Shown here: positions 33,543 through 42,913 of the stretch, piece after piece | How the letters are laid out: the number at the start of each line of letters is the position of its first letter | How positions within the stretch are numbered: the first letter of the stretch is position 1 | Origin: Lachnospiraceae bacterium | GTDB taxonomy: Bacteria; Bacillota; Clostridia; Lachnospirales; Lachnospiraceae | Length of the DNA: 64,000 nucleotides | NCBI GenBank assembly: GCA_017938405.1 | Contig: JAGBBP010000049.1 | Coordinates: 124,001-188,000, forward strand | Direction of reading: 5' to 3' | Notes under the pieces: model-generated | Databases searched by the model: none | Told to the model about the DNA's origin: nothing | Seen by the model: only the letters and a program-made list of their open reading frames with translations | Program-made: the position numbers and the translations under genes

Positions 33543-34367
33543 CTAGCGGACGCCCGCTCCCTCGTTTCTCCGTTTCCGAATACCTTGCAAAATAATTTGC
33601 CGGCACTTCGCGGCAGCCTCCGTATCCATTTGCGGTACGCCTTCCAAACGGTAGGAAATCCCCAACTCTTTATACTTCGCAGTCCCCATCGTATGATACG
33701 GTAACACTTCTACCGCTTTCACATGGGAGAACCCGCCGATATACTCACCCAGGCGAAACAACTCTTCTTCGCTGTCCGTATATCCCGGAACCACCACGCG
33801 GCGTATCCACACGGGAACCTTTCGTTCCTCCAAATATGCCAGAAACGCAAATACCGCTTCATTGGAGTGTCCGGTGAGCCTCCGGTGAGCTGCTTCCTCC
33901 GTATGCTTGATATCAAGAAGTACCAAATCCGTCACAGCCAAAAGGTCCTCAAATTCTTTTAACGTCAACCTCTCACCATGGTTTCTTATTTCTTCCCGAA
34001 CTCCGTTCTGTGCTTTCTCCCATCCGTTTTCCGTCTTCCGGTAGGAAAACAGAATTCCGGAGGTATCGAGACACGTGGAAATCCCTTCCTGTTTCGCCCT
34101 GCGAAACAACTGCGTGACAAACTCCGTCTGGCAAAGCGGTTCCCCTCCGGAAACCGTAATTCCGCCGTTTCTGTAATAGGTCTGATTCCGAAGAAACTTC
34201 TCTATCAATTCCTCCGCGTCCATCCGTGTTCCTCGATTTTCCGGCCAGGTATCCGGGTTATGGCAATAGGCACAACGCATGGGACAACCTTGCAGAAAAA
34301 CCACCATTCGAACCCCCGGACCGTCTACCGTACCGAAACTCTCCACAGAATGAACCCATCCCTGCAT
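33543..34367 (-). CDS. pflA: Pyruvate formate-lyase activating enzyme
   Basis: A 274-residue radical SAM activase that abstracts hydrogen from the glycine of pyruvate formate-lyase. The CxxxCxxC cluster motif is CPMRCAYC (about residues 29-36), preceded by VDGPGVRMVVFLQG, and ISGGEP-type SAM binding is seen as VSGGEPLCQ. Its ATG overlaps the stop of the 79-residue radical-domain gene by one base (TAATG), so the two proteins are translationally coupled. A run of about 20 extra residues (about 115-140) sits where shorter activases have a loop. Confidence 0.95.
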   Translation of the reverse strand: MQGWVHSVESFGTVDGPGVRMVVFLQGCPMRCAYCHNPDTWPENRGTRMDAEELIEKFLRNQTYYRNGGITVSGGEPLCQTEFVTQLFRRAKQEGISTCLDTSGILFSYRKTENGWEKAQNGVREEIRNHGERLTLKEFEDLLAVTDLVLLDIKHTEEAAHRRLTGHSNEAVFAFLAYLEERKVPVWIRRVVVPGYTDSEEELFRLGEYIGGFSHVKAVEVLPYHTMGTAKYKELGISYRLEGVPQMDTEAAAKCRQIILQGIRKRRNEGAGVR

Positions 34368-34606
34368 TACATCACCTCATGGAACGTACGGGAAATCACC
34401 TCGTCCTGCTGCTCCTTGTTTAACTTATTAAAATTTACCGCATAGCCGGATACACGCACCGTCAGCTGCGGGTATTTCTCCGGATGCTTCTGGGCATCCA
34501 GTAAAGTTTCGCGGTTTAATACATTCACGTTTAAGTGATGCCCGCCCTGCTCTACATAACCGTCCAGTAACGCTACCAGATTATCAATTTGATTCAAATC
34601 TGCCAT
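34367..34606 (-). CDS. Separate glycyl-radical domain of pyruvate formate-lyase (GrcA-like)
   Basis: A 79-residue protein that equals the C-terminal domain of PFL. It reads [25 protein letters not shown] and then RVSGYAV, placing the radical glycine at Gly54, and ends like PFL with TFHEVM. AAAGGAG lies 6 bases before its ATG, and the large-subunit stop is 14 bases upstream; the reading frame differs from the large subunit. E. coli GrcA (YfiD) is a stress-induced spare radical domain, but here the large subunit has no radical domain of its own, so this should be an essential subunit. A sequencing frameshift is the alternative, argued against by the good ribosome site and the novel large-subunit tail. 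Confidence 0.9.
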   Translation of the reverse strand: MADLNQIDNLVALLDGYVEQGGHHLNVNVLNRETLLDAQKHPEKYPQLTVRVSGYAVNFNKLNKEQQDEVISRTFHEVM

Positions 34607-34620
34607 AGGATTTCTCCTTT

Positions 34621-36714
34621 CTATTCTGCGGTGCCGTAGTCCGGTTCCGCCATGGAACCTGCCGGAGTACAACAACCGTCATCAAACTCCATTGCCAAAT
34701 CAGAGGAAAGTACTACACTTTCTTTACCGAGAGCTCCCGGAATCACCGTAAAGGTATTGGAAATACCGTCCTGCGCATCCCGGAACGGAAGCTTGGATAC
34801 GGATGCCAAAGAAGCTACCGCACCATGGCTGTCGCGTCCGTGCATCGGATTGGCACCCGGTGCAAACGGCTGTCCCGCTTTTCTTCCATCCGGCGTAGAA
34901 CCGGTATTCTTACCGTACACGACATTAGACGTAATGGTAAGAATGGAAGTGGTCGGAATACCGCCACGGTAGGTGTGATTTCCCTTTACATACTGCATGA
35001 AAGTGTGCACCACATCTCTTGCGATTTCATCCACACGGTCATCATCGTTACCGTACTTCGGGAAATCGCCCTCTACTTCATAGTCTACCGCAACACCGTC
35101 GGCATCACGGATTACCTTTACTTTTGCATACTTAATTGCAGAAAGGGAATCCGCCACAACGGAAAGCCCCGCGATACCGGTAGCAAACCAACGGGTAACC
35201 TTCTTATCGTGAAGCGCCATCTGCAACTTCTCGTAACAATATTTGTCATGCATGTAGTGAATGATATTTAAGGTATTCACATACACACGGGCAAGCCATT
35301 TCATCATCTCGTTATACTTATGCATAACCTCGTCGTAATCCAGATACTCGGAAGTAATCGGACGATACTCCGGTGCCACCTGCTTCTTTGTAATCTCATC
35401 CACGCCGCCGTTAATGGCATAAAGAAGACACTTTGCAAGGTTCGCTCTTGCTCCGAAGAACTGCATCTCCTTACCGATACGCATGGAAGATACACAACAT
35501 GCAATAGCGTAATCGTCACCGTGGGTCACGCGCATCAAGTCATCGTTCTCGTACTGAACCGAAGAAGATTCGATGGAAACCTTTGCACAGAACCGCTTAA
35601 ATGCAAGCGGAAGTCTGGTGGACCAAAGCACGGTCATGTTCGGCTCCGGTGCCGCACCCAAATTCTCTAACGTATGCAAATAACGGAACGACATCTTGGT
35701 TACAAGCGGACGTCCGTCAATACCGATACCACCGATGGACTCCGTTACCCAGGTCGGGTCTCCGGAGAACAATGCATTGTATTCCGGGGTTCTGGCAAAC
35801 TTCACCAGACGAAGCTTCATAATAAAGTGATCTACAAACTCCTGAATCTCTTCTTCCGTAAATCGTCCTTCTGCCAAATCACGCTGCGCATAGATGTCAA
35901 GGAAGGTAGAGGTACGTCCGAGAGACATCGCGGCACCGTTCTGCTCCTTTACCGCTGCCAGATAACCGAAATACAACCACTGGATAGCCTCCTGCACATT
36001 CGTTGCCGGTCTGCCGATATCAAAACCGTAAATCTCACCCAACTTCTTCAAATCCTTTAACGCACGAATCTGCTCGGAAAGCTCTTCGCGGTCACGAATA
36101 ACATCAGAGTACATAATCGTACGGGTAGAATTCTTCTGGTCTTCCTTATCCTCAATCAGACGGTCCACACCGTACAGTGCCACACGTCTGTAGTCACCGA
36201 TAATACGGCCTCTGCCGTAAGCGTCCGGAAGTCCGGTAATAATGTGGCTGGAACGACAAGCGCGCATCTCCGGCGTATAAGCATCAAATACACCCGCATT
36301 GTGGGTCTTGCGATGCACGGTGAAAAACTCTTCCACCTCCGGGTCCAGCGTATATCCGTTATCACTGCATGCCTTTGCCGCCATACGGATACCACCGTAC
36401 GGCTGTAAGGAACGCTTAAACGGCTTGTCCGTCTGGAAGCCTACAATCTTCTCCTTATTTTTATCCAAATAGCCCGGGCCATGGGAGGTAATGGTGGAAA
36501 TCACACTGGTATCCATATCCAATACGCCGCCGGCCTCAAGCTCCTTCTTTGACAACTCTAGTACCTGGTCCCACAGTGCCTTGGTGGCCTCTGTCGGTCC
36601 AACCAGAAAGGACTCGTCTCCTTCGTATGAGAAAAAATTCTTCTGAATGAAGTCTCTCGTATTTATCTCGCGCTCCCAAACACCCGATTTAAATCCTCTC
36701 CATTCTTCACGCAT
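34621..36714 (-). CDS. pflB: Pyruvate formate-lyase large subunit lacking the glycyl-radical domain
   Basis: A 697-residue formate C-acetyltransferase, which cleaves pyruvate with CoA to acetyl-CoA and formate. The catalytic cysteine pair is ACCVSSM (Cys406-Cys407), and the N-terminal barrel sequence ([21 protein letters not shown], then [11 protein letters not shown]) is typical. Complete PFLs are about 740-760 residues; here homology stops after VIPGALGKE and a 32-residue tail (with [10 protein letters not shown]) follows. The glycine-radical domain is supplied by the next gene. The start follows AAAGGAG. Activity should need both proteins and the activase. Confidence 0.93.
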   Translation of the reverse strand: MREEWRGFKSGVWEREINTRDFIQKNFFSYEGDESFLVGPTEATKALWDQVLELSKKELEAGGVLDMDTSVISTITSHGPGYLDKNKEKIVGFQTDKPFKRSLQPYGGIRMAAKACSDNGYTLDPEVEEFFTVHRKTHNAGVFDAYTPEMRACRSSHIITGLPDAYGRGRIIGDYRRVALYGVDRLIEDKEDQKNSTRTIMYSDVIRDREELSEQIRALKDLKKLGEIYGFDIGRPATNVQEAIQWLYFGYLAAVKEQNGAAMSLGRTSTFLDIYAQRDLAEGRFTEEEIQEFVDHFIMKLRLVKFARTPEYNALFSGDPTWVTESIGGIGIDGRPLVTKMSFRYLHTLENLGAAPEPNMTVLWSTRLPLAFKRFCAKVSIESSSVQYENDDLMRVTHGDDYAIACCVSSMRIGKEMQFFGARANLAKCLLYAINGGVDEITKKQVAPEYRPITSEYLDYDEVMHKYNEMMKWLARVYVNTLNIIHYMHDKYCYEKLQMALHDKKVTRWFATGIAGLSVVADSLSAIKYAKVKVIRDADGVAVDYEVEGDFPKYGNDDDRVDEIARDVVHTFMQYVKGNHTYRGGIPTTSILTITSNVVYGKNTGSTPDGRKAGQPFAPGANPMHGRDSHGAVASLASVSKLPFRDAQDGISNTFTVIPGALGKESVVLSSDLAMEFDDGCCTPAGSMAEPDYGTAE

Positions 36715-36745
36715 CCTTCTGCTCTCCTTTCCTGTGCCTCACCCA

Positions 36746-36799
36746 CGTTAATTCTTCTTAACGCGACTATACTATACAACATTTCCCGACAAAAAGCAA
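36746..36799 (-). promoter_or_regulatory. pfl operon promoter with a palindrome near the start site
   Basis: On the minus strand TTGCTT (36794-36799), 17 bases, TATAGT (36771-36776). About where transcription begins lies an 18-bp dyad, CGTTAA-N6-TTAACG (36746-36763). The half-sites resemble those of Rex (GTTAA/TTAAC), but the spacer is 6 rather than 4, so a redox regulator is only a possibility. Confidence 0.5.
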
Positions 36800-36848
36800 T
36801 CGTCTCAAATGAAATATTTTTAGGAATTTACTAGTTAAAATATTAACA

Positions 36849-37400
36849 TTATCCTTTCTTTCCAAGAAGTTCCTTTCGAATATAAGAAAAGGTCACTTCT
36901 TCTCCTTCTTCCGCCAGCATATACAACAATTTTTCCAAAAGTGCCACCGTCTCCGGATGCATCAGATACTTTCCCTCTCCCCGCTTATAATAAATAAGCG
37001 GATCCTTTTGCGTATACTTTTCCTTGTTATATACTTTACTGGCTGCTACCCGGTCACAAAACATTTCAAGTACATACTCCTGCGGCATTTTCATCCCTGC
37101 CAGCTCACACTCTGCTTCCTTCTTATAATCTATCCAATACTCGTAGTGATGCTTATTCCGGCCCTTATGATGCATCCAGGCCGTTGCCACACCTTCCACC
37201 TCCCGCTGGATATTGTTCGGACTTACATCTCCCCTGAAATACTTTACTCCCACAAAAAACTCTGCAGGAGAATATTTTGACAAATCATGGAGTAATCCTC
37301 TTTTATATAATCCCAGTTTAAAACAATGCTTCATCACCATACGTTTGTGTTTGTTAATGGTATGGAGATGTCCGAAAAAACGCTGTATTACGTTTGCCAT
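36849..37400 (-). CDS. DUF5662 family protein
   Basis: A 183-residue protein of a Firmicute family of unknown function. It has an HD-domain-like set of His/Asp residues: HKRMVMKHC, LLHDLSKYSP (His-Asp), and AWMHHKGRNKHHYEYW. This arrangement resembles metal-dependent phosphohydrolases, but no activity is known. The start at 37400 has GGGAGGATACTACC ahead; the longer frame has no site. It is divergent from the DUF6472 gene. Confidence 0.85.
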   Translation of the reverse strand: MANVIQRFFGHLHTINKHKRMVMKHCFKLGLYKRGLLHDLSKYSPAEFFVGVKYFRGDVSPNNIQREVEGVATAWMHHKGRNKHHYEYWIDYKKEAECELAGMKMPQEYVLEMFCDRVAASKVYNKEKYTQKDPLIYYKRGEGKYLMHPETVALLEKLLYMLAEEGEEVTFSYIRKELLGKKG

Positions 37401-37487
37401 GGTAGTATCCTCCCGATTCGGAAAATAATTCTTTTCTATATCAAGTTTATGATTTTCCGCACCGCTTGTCAATCGCAGAAAAAAAAG

Positions 37488-37538
37488 ATGGCAAATTCCA
37501 CAAAGTATGGTATACTATTTCCTGTGGTAATTTGCCAT
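37488..37538. promoter_or_regulatory. Long inverted repeat around the -10 of the DUF6472 gene
   Basis: ATGGCAAATTCCACA (37488-37502) and TGTGGTAATTTGCCAT (37523-37538) pair over 15 bases with one bulge, around a TATACT -10 (37511-37516). No good -35 lies 17 bases ahead. It sits in the divergent interval with DUF5662 (37401-37609) and may be an operator for both. Confidence 0.5.
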
Positions 37539-37609
37539 TTGCACAAGACAATCTCCTTTTATCGGAGTTTGTCCGTCTTAGTTTCGTTTTTACATCCAAG
37601 GAGGATTTT

Positions 37610-37795
37610 ATGAGTACACAATACAGCTGCGATACCTGCAGTAATTTCCGTTACGATGAGGATTACGAGGAGTATGTCTGCATGGCAAACGCCATGGACG
37701 AGGACGACTATTCCCGCCTGATGTCCGGTACCGTACGGGAATGCCCGTACTATCATTTTGACAATGAGTATGATATTGTGAAAAAACAGATGTAA
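37610..37795 (+). CDS. DUF6472 family small cysteine protein
   Basis: A 61-residue protein with the CDTC (residues 7-10) and paired later cysteines VCMAN and CPYYH of the DUF6472 family, probably a small zinc-binding protein. It is acidic (EDYEE, MDEDDYS). GGAGG precedes the start; in-frame upstream codons back to 37466 cross the inverted repeat and are unlikely to be translated. Function unknown. Confidence 0.8.
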   Translation: MSTQYSCDTCSNFRYDEDYEEYVCMANAMDEDDYSRLMSGTVRECPYYHFDNEYDIVKKQM

Positions 37796-37805
37796 GCAAG
37801 AATTA

Positions 37806-38366
37806 CTATTTATACTCTCTATTCAACAATGCACTACAAATTTCACTTTGTATTACCGGCACGGTCAGTCCCCTGGTAATTTTGCTTATCATTTTATCTT
37901 TTCTTTGTAAATTTCCCTTTGCCAGACGATAGTCCCGGACGATTTTCATCAGCTCATTCCGCCAGAGCAGGTAAAGCTTTTCTTCGGTGTTGTCCTTCAG
38001 TGACATAGACGCGCTGCGGACAACCTCCATGACATAAGACCCATCCTCCGTTTCGTACACCTCGTAAATCCCCCAGTGTGCCGGCACGGTACGAAGGGCT
38101 TCTTCCACGTGATAAGTCCCCACCACAAGATAATTGGTGTCAAAGAATTTCTCATAATCTCGAATCTGCCGTTCCAATCGTACAAAAGAATCCCGGTCAC
38201 TTTTGATTTCCAGACCGATAAGCTTTGTCTTTGTCACCAAAAGCAGATCCGCGCGACTGTCTCCCATGGGAAACTCTTCCAAAATACGGTTTTCTTCTCT
38301 GCTACCGGAGAAGCTGTCATAAATGATTTTCCGGATATCTTTATCATTTAATTTGTAGTCTTCCAT
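37806..38366 (-). CDS. sce7726 family protein (nuclease-like)
   Basis: A 186-residue protein of the sce7726 family. The core DSRADLLLVTKTKLIGLEIKSDRDSF (about residues 36-61) has the Asp-X(n)-Glu-X-Lys pattern of PD-(D/E)XK nucleases (Asp39, Glu53, Lys55). The family is often found among defence or accessory genes, but its role is unproven. It ends 10 bases from the convergent DUF6472 gene. A GGCGGTG site is 8 bases before the start. Confidence 0.8.
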   Translation of the reverse strand: MEDYKLNDKDIRKIIYDSFSGSREENRILEEFPMGDSRADLLLVTKTKLIGLEIKSDRDSFVRLERQIRDYEKFFDTNYLVVGTYHVEEALRTVPAHWGIYEVYETEDGSYVMEVVRSASMSLKDNTEEKLYLLWRNELMKIVRDYRLAKGNLQRKDKMISKITRGLTVPVIQSEICSALLNREYK

Positions 38367-38414
38367 GGGGCATTCACCGCCTTTCCGTGTAACTATTTCT
38401 CTCGTTTCGGTATA

Positions 38415-39527
38415 TCAATGCAATCCATGCTTCTCCCGATACTCTGCCAACAGTAAATCCACCACACGACCGTAACTTTTTACGCCGTCCTCCTGCTCAT
38501 TTACCTTCAGATATACATCATTTACCTTATCGGCAGTCTCGCTGATCACCGTATCCTTATATTGGTCCCAGTAAGCAGAATTGGCCTGCAAATCTGAAAT
38601 CACCCCAGGATGATACAGTGCACAAACCTCCCAATACAACTCCGCATCCTGCCCGTAGAGGGCATTTCCCGCATAAATCAACGCAAGCATACTTCCGCTG
38701 TACCGGACTAAGACATCCTCCGAAGCCATACAGGCCAGATAAGCCAGAAAATTCGCCTCATCCTCCCGCATAAAACCCCGCACATGGCTCATTTCATGGG
38801 CCATAATATAGGCTCTGTAATAATCCGTCACATCTACATTGGCATTGGCCTCCATGGTCCAGCAGGTAAACACTCCGGTAATCTCCATGGCAGAAAACAT
38901 CTTGGAACTTGTAATACATTTCGGAGAAGAATAAAAGCCTTTTAATACCGGCATCTCTTCTGCCAGATTCTTATATGCATCCCGAGTCATCTTGCCCAAC
39001 TTACGGTTTGACACCGGCAAACGCAATACCCCGTTCTCGTCCTCATATTCCGTAAGTTCTTCCCTAAGTTCCGAGGTTTGTACCGCCAGTTCTTTGCAAA
39101 GGGCAAACAACTCTTCCTTAGCGGAATCCCGCACCGTTATTCCACGATACTCCGCAATCGATACTCTGTGATAATTCACACCGCAGCCAATCACATACAC
39201 AAACAAAACCACCGCCGCCACACAGGCCACATTGATAATTCCGAGCAGGCACCGTGCAAACCGGTTTTCCTTATTCTTTACCATATGTACGATAAACCGG
39301 ATCAAAAGCACAAGGCACACCACCGGTCCCACAAACACGATACATTCCGCCAGGGAAAAGGGAATCCAGCCCGTAAGGGCAGACACCACGATGGAATGCA
39401 CCTTATAAATCCGCTTTGCCATTACCTCTTCCGCAAAGAATATACTCCGCTTTGCCAGTGCCGAAATCAGAAACGATAACGGATACAACAAAAGCAACCA
39501 CAGTCTCTTCTTTTTTAATACCTTCAC
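38415..39527 (-). CDS. DUF3810 family membrane-bound zinc-peptidase-like protein
   Basis: A 370-residue protein. Three hydrophobic helices (about 8-28, 45-75, 90-115) precede a soluble domain with a zinc-peptidase-like HEMSH motif (His244, Glu245, His248) and MREDEANFLAYLA. DUF3810 members are uncharacterised and resemble minigluzincins. The start is a GTG 8 bases after AAGGAGG; a longer frame from 39608 is less likely. It is divergent from the aminopeptidase P gene. Confidence 0.82.
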   Translation of the reverse strand: MKVLKKKRLWLLLLYPLSFLISALAKRSIFFAEEVMAKRIYKVHSIVVSALTGWIPFSLAECIVFVGPVVCLVLLIRFIVHMVKNKENRFARCLLGIINVACVAAVVLFVYVIGCGVNYHRVSIAEYRGITVRDSAKEELFALCKELAVQTSELREELTEYEDENGVLRLPVSNRKLGKMTRDAYKNLAEEMPVLKGFYSSPKCITSSKMFSAMEITGVFTCWTMEANANVDVTDYYRAYIMAHEMSHVRGFMREDEANFLAYLACMASEDVLVRYSGSMLALIYAGNALYGQDAELYWEVCALYHPGVISDLQANSAYWDQYKDTVISETADKVNDVYLKVNEQEDGVKSYGRVVDLLLAEYREKHGLH

Positions 39528-39740
39528 AGCCCCATCCTCCTTCGTAAACTCCTGTTTCAGAATAACACAAAGCTGTGTCCATTCGGTGTCAGAAAGTACA
39601 TTTCTCACCCTTTTCTTTTTAGGTCTTTTGTGCTAAAATGGGCTGTAGAGGATGTTTTTTCCCTTAAGAAATGTACGGGCATTTTCGCTTACAGGATGCT
39701 GTCCGCATACAAACTATACCACCGAAAGGAATTCTTTTCT

Positions 39741-41591
39741 ATGAACTTATATGCAGCACGTATCGAAGCTCTGCGCAGCTTCATGAAGCAAAACCATATT
39801 GATGTATATTATGTTCCTACCGCGGATTACCACGGTTCGGAATATTTGGACGACCATTTTAAACTTCGCGCCTATTTGTCCGGTTTTACCGGCTCTGCGG
39901 GCACCCTCTTTGTGACCCTGACGGAAGCGGGACTGTTTACCGATGGCCGCTACTTTATTCAGGCGGAGCAGGAGCTTCTCGGTAGCGGAATTACCCTGTA
40001 CCGTAGCGGTATGGAGAATGTACCGACTCCGGAGGACAAATTAAAAGAATTACTGGCACAGGGCGGCACCTTGGGCTTTGACGGCCGTCTGCTCTCCTAT
40101 GCCTTTTTGATGCACTTAAAGGAACGTTTCCCTGATACCGTCACCGTTCGTCACGATGTACCGTTTCCGGACAATCTCTGGCCGGACCGTCCGGCTTTGT
40201 CTTCCAAACCGGCTTACCGTCTGGCAGAGTGCTACACCGGCAAATCCACCGTTACCAAGCTGACGGAAGTACGGGAAGCCATGAAGAAGATTCGTCCGGA
40301 TGCCGTCTATAAAAACGGCACGGAGCAACGTTTTGCAAAGAATACCGATTACACTGCCGAGGTATACTTACTCACCTCTCTGGATGAAATCGCTTGGCTC
40401 TTTAACCTTCGCGGAAATGACGTGGAAAACAATCCGGTATTCCTTTCCTATGCCATGATTACAGATACCAAGGCATTCTTGTATGTGAACGAGACTGCAT
40501 TAAACGAAGAACTCCGCAAGCTTTTGGAAAGCGAAGGCGTGATTGTACGCCCCTACGATGCCATTTACGAGGATGCGAAGAAGCTCCGGGCTTGTCCGGT
40601 ACTCTTAGATGCCAAGCGTGTGAACTGCGCTCTTGTACAGGCTTTGCCAAAGGAATGCACCATCCTTGATGCGCCGGGCCCGATTCTCCTTGCAAAAGCA
40701 ATTAAGAATGAAACCGAGCAGAAAAATCTTGCGGCCGGCCATGTAAAAGACGGCGTAGCTGTGACCAAGTTTATGTACTGGCTGAAGAAAAACATCGGTA
40801 AGGAAACCATGACCGAATATTCCGCTGCCGAATATCTCCTTTCTCTCCGCAAAGAACAGGAAGGCTTTTTAGAACCGAGTTTTGAAACTATTTCCGCATA
40901 TAACGCCAATGCAGCCATGATGCACTATTCCGCAGATGAAAAATCCGCTGCCACCCTTGCCCCGCAGGGCTTCCTTTTGGTGGACTCCGGTGGACAGTAT
41001 TACGAAGGCACCACGGATATTACAAGAACCTACGTGTTAGGCGATTTACCGCTCGAGTGGAAGCAACACTACACCGCCGTTCTCCGGGGTATGCTGGCCC
41101 TCTCCGATGCAAAGTTCTTACACGGCTGTCGCGGCATCAACTTAGACATCCTTGCCCGCGGTCCGCTGTGGCAGATGGGTCTGGATTACCGCTGCGGCAC
41201 CGGTCACGGTGTGGGCTACCTCTTAAATGTCCACGAAGCTCCAAACGGCTTCCGCTGGCGCATCGTTCCGGAGCGTAACGACAGTTGCATTTTGGAAGAA
41301 GGCATGGTGACCACCAACGAACCGGGCGTTTACGTGGAAAACAGCCACGGCATCCGTATCGAAAACGAACTCCTCTGCAAAAAGGGAGAGAAAAACGAGT
41401 ACGGCCAGTACATGTACTTCGAAACCCTGACCATGGCTCCGATTGATTTGGACGCAGTCCTTCCGGAAGAAATGACCGCAAGAGAGCGTCAGATTTTAAA
41501 TGAGTACCATAAAAAGGTGTACAAGACCCTGCTTCCGTATATGAGTAAGGAAGAAGGGGAATGGCTGAAGGAAGTGACAAGGGAGATATAG
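39741..41591 (+). CDS. Aminopeptidase P family metallopeptidase (M24)
   Basis: A 616-residue Xaa-Pro aminopeptidase of the long, three-domain type. Two creatinase-like N-terminal domains (about 1-150 and 155-310) precede the pita-bread catalytic domain (about 320-540), whose metal ligands are seen in VDSGGQYYEGTTDITRT (two Asp), GTGHGVGYLLNVHE (His) and TTNEPGVY (Glu), with GIRIENE (Glu). It releases N-terminal residues before proline. AAAGGA precedes the ATG at 39741. A 15-bp perfect terminator follows. Confidence 0.94.
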   Translation: MNLYAARIEALRSFMKQNHIDVYYVPTADYHGSEYLDDHFKLRAYLSGFTGSAGTLFVTLTEAGLFTDGRYFIQAEQELLGSGITLYRSGMENVPTPEDKLKELLAQGGTLGFDGRLLSYAFLMHLKERFPDTVTVRHDVPFPDNLWPDRPALSSKPAYRLAECYTGKSTVTKLTEVREAMKKIRPDAVYKNGTEQRFAKNTDYTAEVYLLTSLDEIAWLFNLRGNDVENNPVFLSYAMITDTKAFLYVNETALNEELRKLLESEGVIVRPYDAIYEDAKKLRACPVLLDAKRVNCALVQALPKECTILDAPGPILLAKAIKNETEQKNLAAGHVKDGVAVTKFMYWLKKNIGKETMTEYSAAEYLLSLRKEQEGFLEPSFETISAYNANAAMMHYSADEKSAATLAPQGFLLVDSGGQYYEGTTDITRTYVLGDLPLEWKQHYTAVLRGMLALSDAKFLHGCRGINLDILARGPLWQMGLDYRCGTGHGVGYLLNVHEAPNGFRWRIVPERNDSCILEEGMVTTNEPGVYVENSHGIRIENELLCKKGEKNEYGQYMYFETLTMAPIDLDAVLPEEMTARERQILNEYHKKVYKTLLPYMSKEEGEWLKEVTREI

Positions 41592-41604
41592 TCTCTAAAT
41601 AGCA

Positions 41605-41650
41605 GAAATGCTACGGTGTTACCTTAAGGCATCACCGTAGCATTTCTTTA
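41605..41650 (+). terminator. Terminator of the aminopeptidase P gene
   Basis: AGAAATGCTACGGTG (41605-41619) pairs perfectly with CACCGTAGCATTTCT (41634-41648), followed by T residues. Confidence 0.92.
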
Positions 41651-41752
41651 TGGCTGTTTTTTTACAGCCTACTTATCTTTCCTCAAAATATTATCTCAAT
41701 ATACCGTCGCTCTAATACATCCGATTTTCCTACAAAGACTTTTTTTGCAAAA

Positions 41753-42877
41753 TCAATCATAATCCAACCGATAAAGTATTTGTGCCTCTTCTTTGAAATT
41801 CCCCTCAATATCCATCCATGTACCCCATACAAATTCAAAATCAGTATACTCTATCCAACAATAATCACCTTCAAAATATGGTTCATTCTCTACATACACA
41901 TCACTCAAATCCAAAACCATAGCTCCCGAACTATTATAAAAAGCATCGTTATAAAAAAACACGCCATTTCCATATTTTCCGATGACAGCACCTCTTCCAT
42001 ATAATTCCTTTACATAGATATTGGTATTAATGCACTCACCTGTATCACTTAGAAGAAGCAATCCATAATACGGATATCCTTTCTCCTTATATGAAGGATA
42101 CCTCGAAGTTATCACTGCATACCCATCTGAAAATCCTTCTAAAAACTCATACATCATACCTTTTATATAAAAAGAAAATATATTGTCTTTTTCTATGTTG
42201 TGATACATCGCTTTACCATCAACTGTCGCAATCTGAAATATATTACTTCCCATATGCTTAATCCCAACAATACCATCGTTGAGTTCAAAATCATACGTGA
42301 AAAAGTTCTTTTCAAAATTTCCCTTATAATCTACAATTGCAAACTTATAATTCTTTATGGAGTTTATCCCCTTAGCTTCACTTTTCCATACAAGAAATTT
42401 TGATTCTCCACTTGCAAACCCTGCGATAATCCCTTGACTAACCATCTCTTCTACTTTAGGCAATCCCTTTTCTACCATTTCTGCCTTAATATATTCTTTA
42501 GAATATTCTATGTCCTGCATAGGTTCTGTTGTTGCTGTAGGTTCTGGCACTGCTGTAGGCTCTGGCACTACTGTAGGTTCTGGTACTACTGTAGGTTCTG
42601 GTACTACTGTAGGTTCTGGTACTACTGTAGGTTCTGGTACTACTGTAGGTTCTGGTACTATTGTAGGTTCTGGTATTACTGTAGGTTCTAGAGTTATTGT
42701 CGCTTCCTGTGTTACTGATTGTTTCAGATTTTCAGTTGATTCTACAGTCACTGTTGGTTCCAAAGTTACTACGTTTTGTACTCTTTCGTCATCTGCAGTC
42801 TGTATTTTGTTACAACCACTTAAGCTTACAATAAAAATCAGCAAAAACACACTTACACATTTTCTCTTTCGGTACAT
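41753..42877 (-). CDS. Lipoprotein with EPTVVP repeats and a WG-like beta domain
   Basis: A 374-residue lipoprotein with lipobox LSGC (about Cys22). Residues about 62-118 are ten hexapeptides of the EPTVVP type, coded by an 18-base DNA repeat of which five units are nearly identical, a sign of recent expansion (42525-42690). The C-terminal part (about 130-374) has spaced aromatic-rich segments (FAIVDYKGNF, YAVITSRYPSYKEKG, VLDLSDVYVENEPYFEG) like WG/KWG-type beta repeats. AAGGAG precedes the start. Surface spacer plus binding domain is inferred. AT-rich DNA unlike the window average suggests a different history. Confidence 0.8.
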   Translation of the reverse strand: MYRKRKCVSVFLLIFIVSLSGCNKIQTADDERVQNVVTLEPTVTVESTENLKQSVTQEATITLEPTVIPEPTIVPEPTVVPEPTVVPEPTVVPEPTVVPEPTVVPEPTAVPEPTATTEPMQDIEYSKEYIKAEMVEKGLPKVEEMVSQGIIAGFASGESKFLVWKSEAKGINSIKNYKFAIVDYKGNFEKNFFTYDFELNDGIVGIKHMGSNIFQIATVDGKAMYHNIEKDNIFSFYIKGMMYEFLEGFSDGYAVITSRYPSYKEKGYPYYGLLLLSDTGECINTNIYVKELYGRGAVIGKYGNGVFFYNDAFYNSSGAMVLDLSDVYVENEPYFEGDYCWIEYTDFEFVWGTWMDIEGNFKEEAQILYRLDYD

Positions 42878-42913
42878 CTTCTTTATTCTCCTTCACAAAA
42901 TACTTTTACAATT

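Noticed and set aside
34606..34675. Upstream extension of the radical-domain gene into the large PFL subunit
   Set aside because: The extra 23 residues are Arg-rich, overlap the large subunit in another frame and have no ribosome site; the ATG at 34606 has AAAGGAG at 6 bases.
36746..36763. Straight Rex operator assignment
   Set aside because: The spacer between GTTAA and TTAAC is 6 rather than the usual 4 bases, so only a tentative note is kept.
42434..42691. Plus-strand frame of repeated aromatic/Cys residues, and the period-18 DNA seen as a possible CRISPR-like array
   Set aside because: The repeat is contiguous, without spacers, and is fully explained by the EPTVVP coding repeat on the minus strand.
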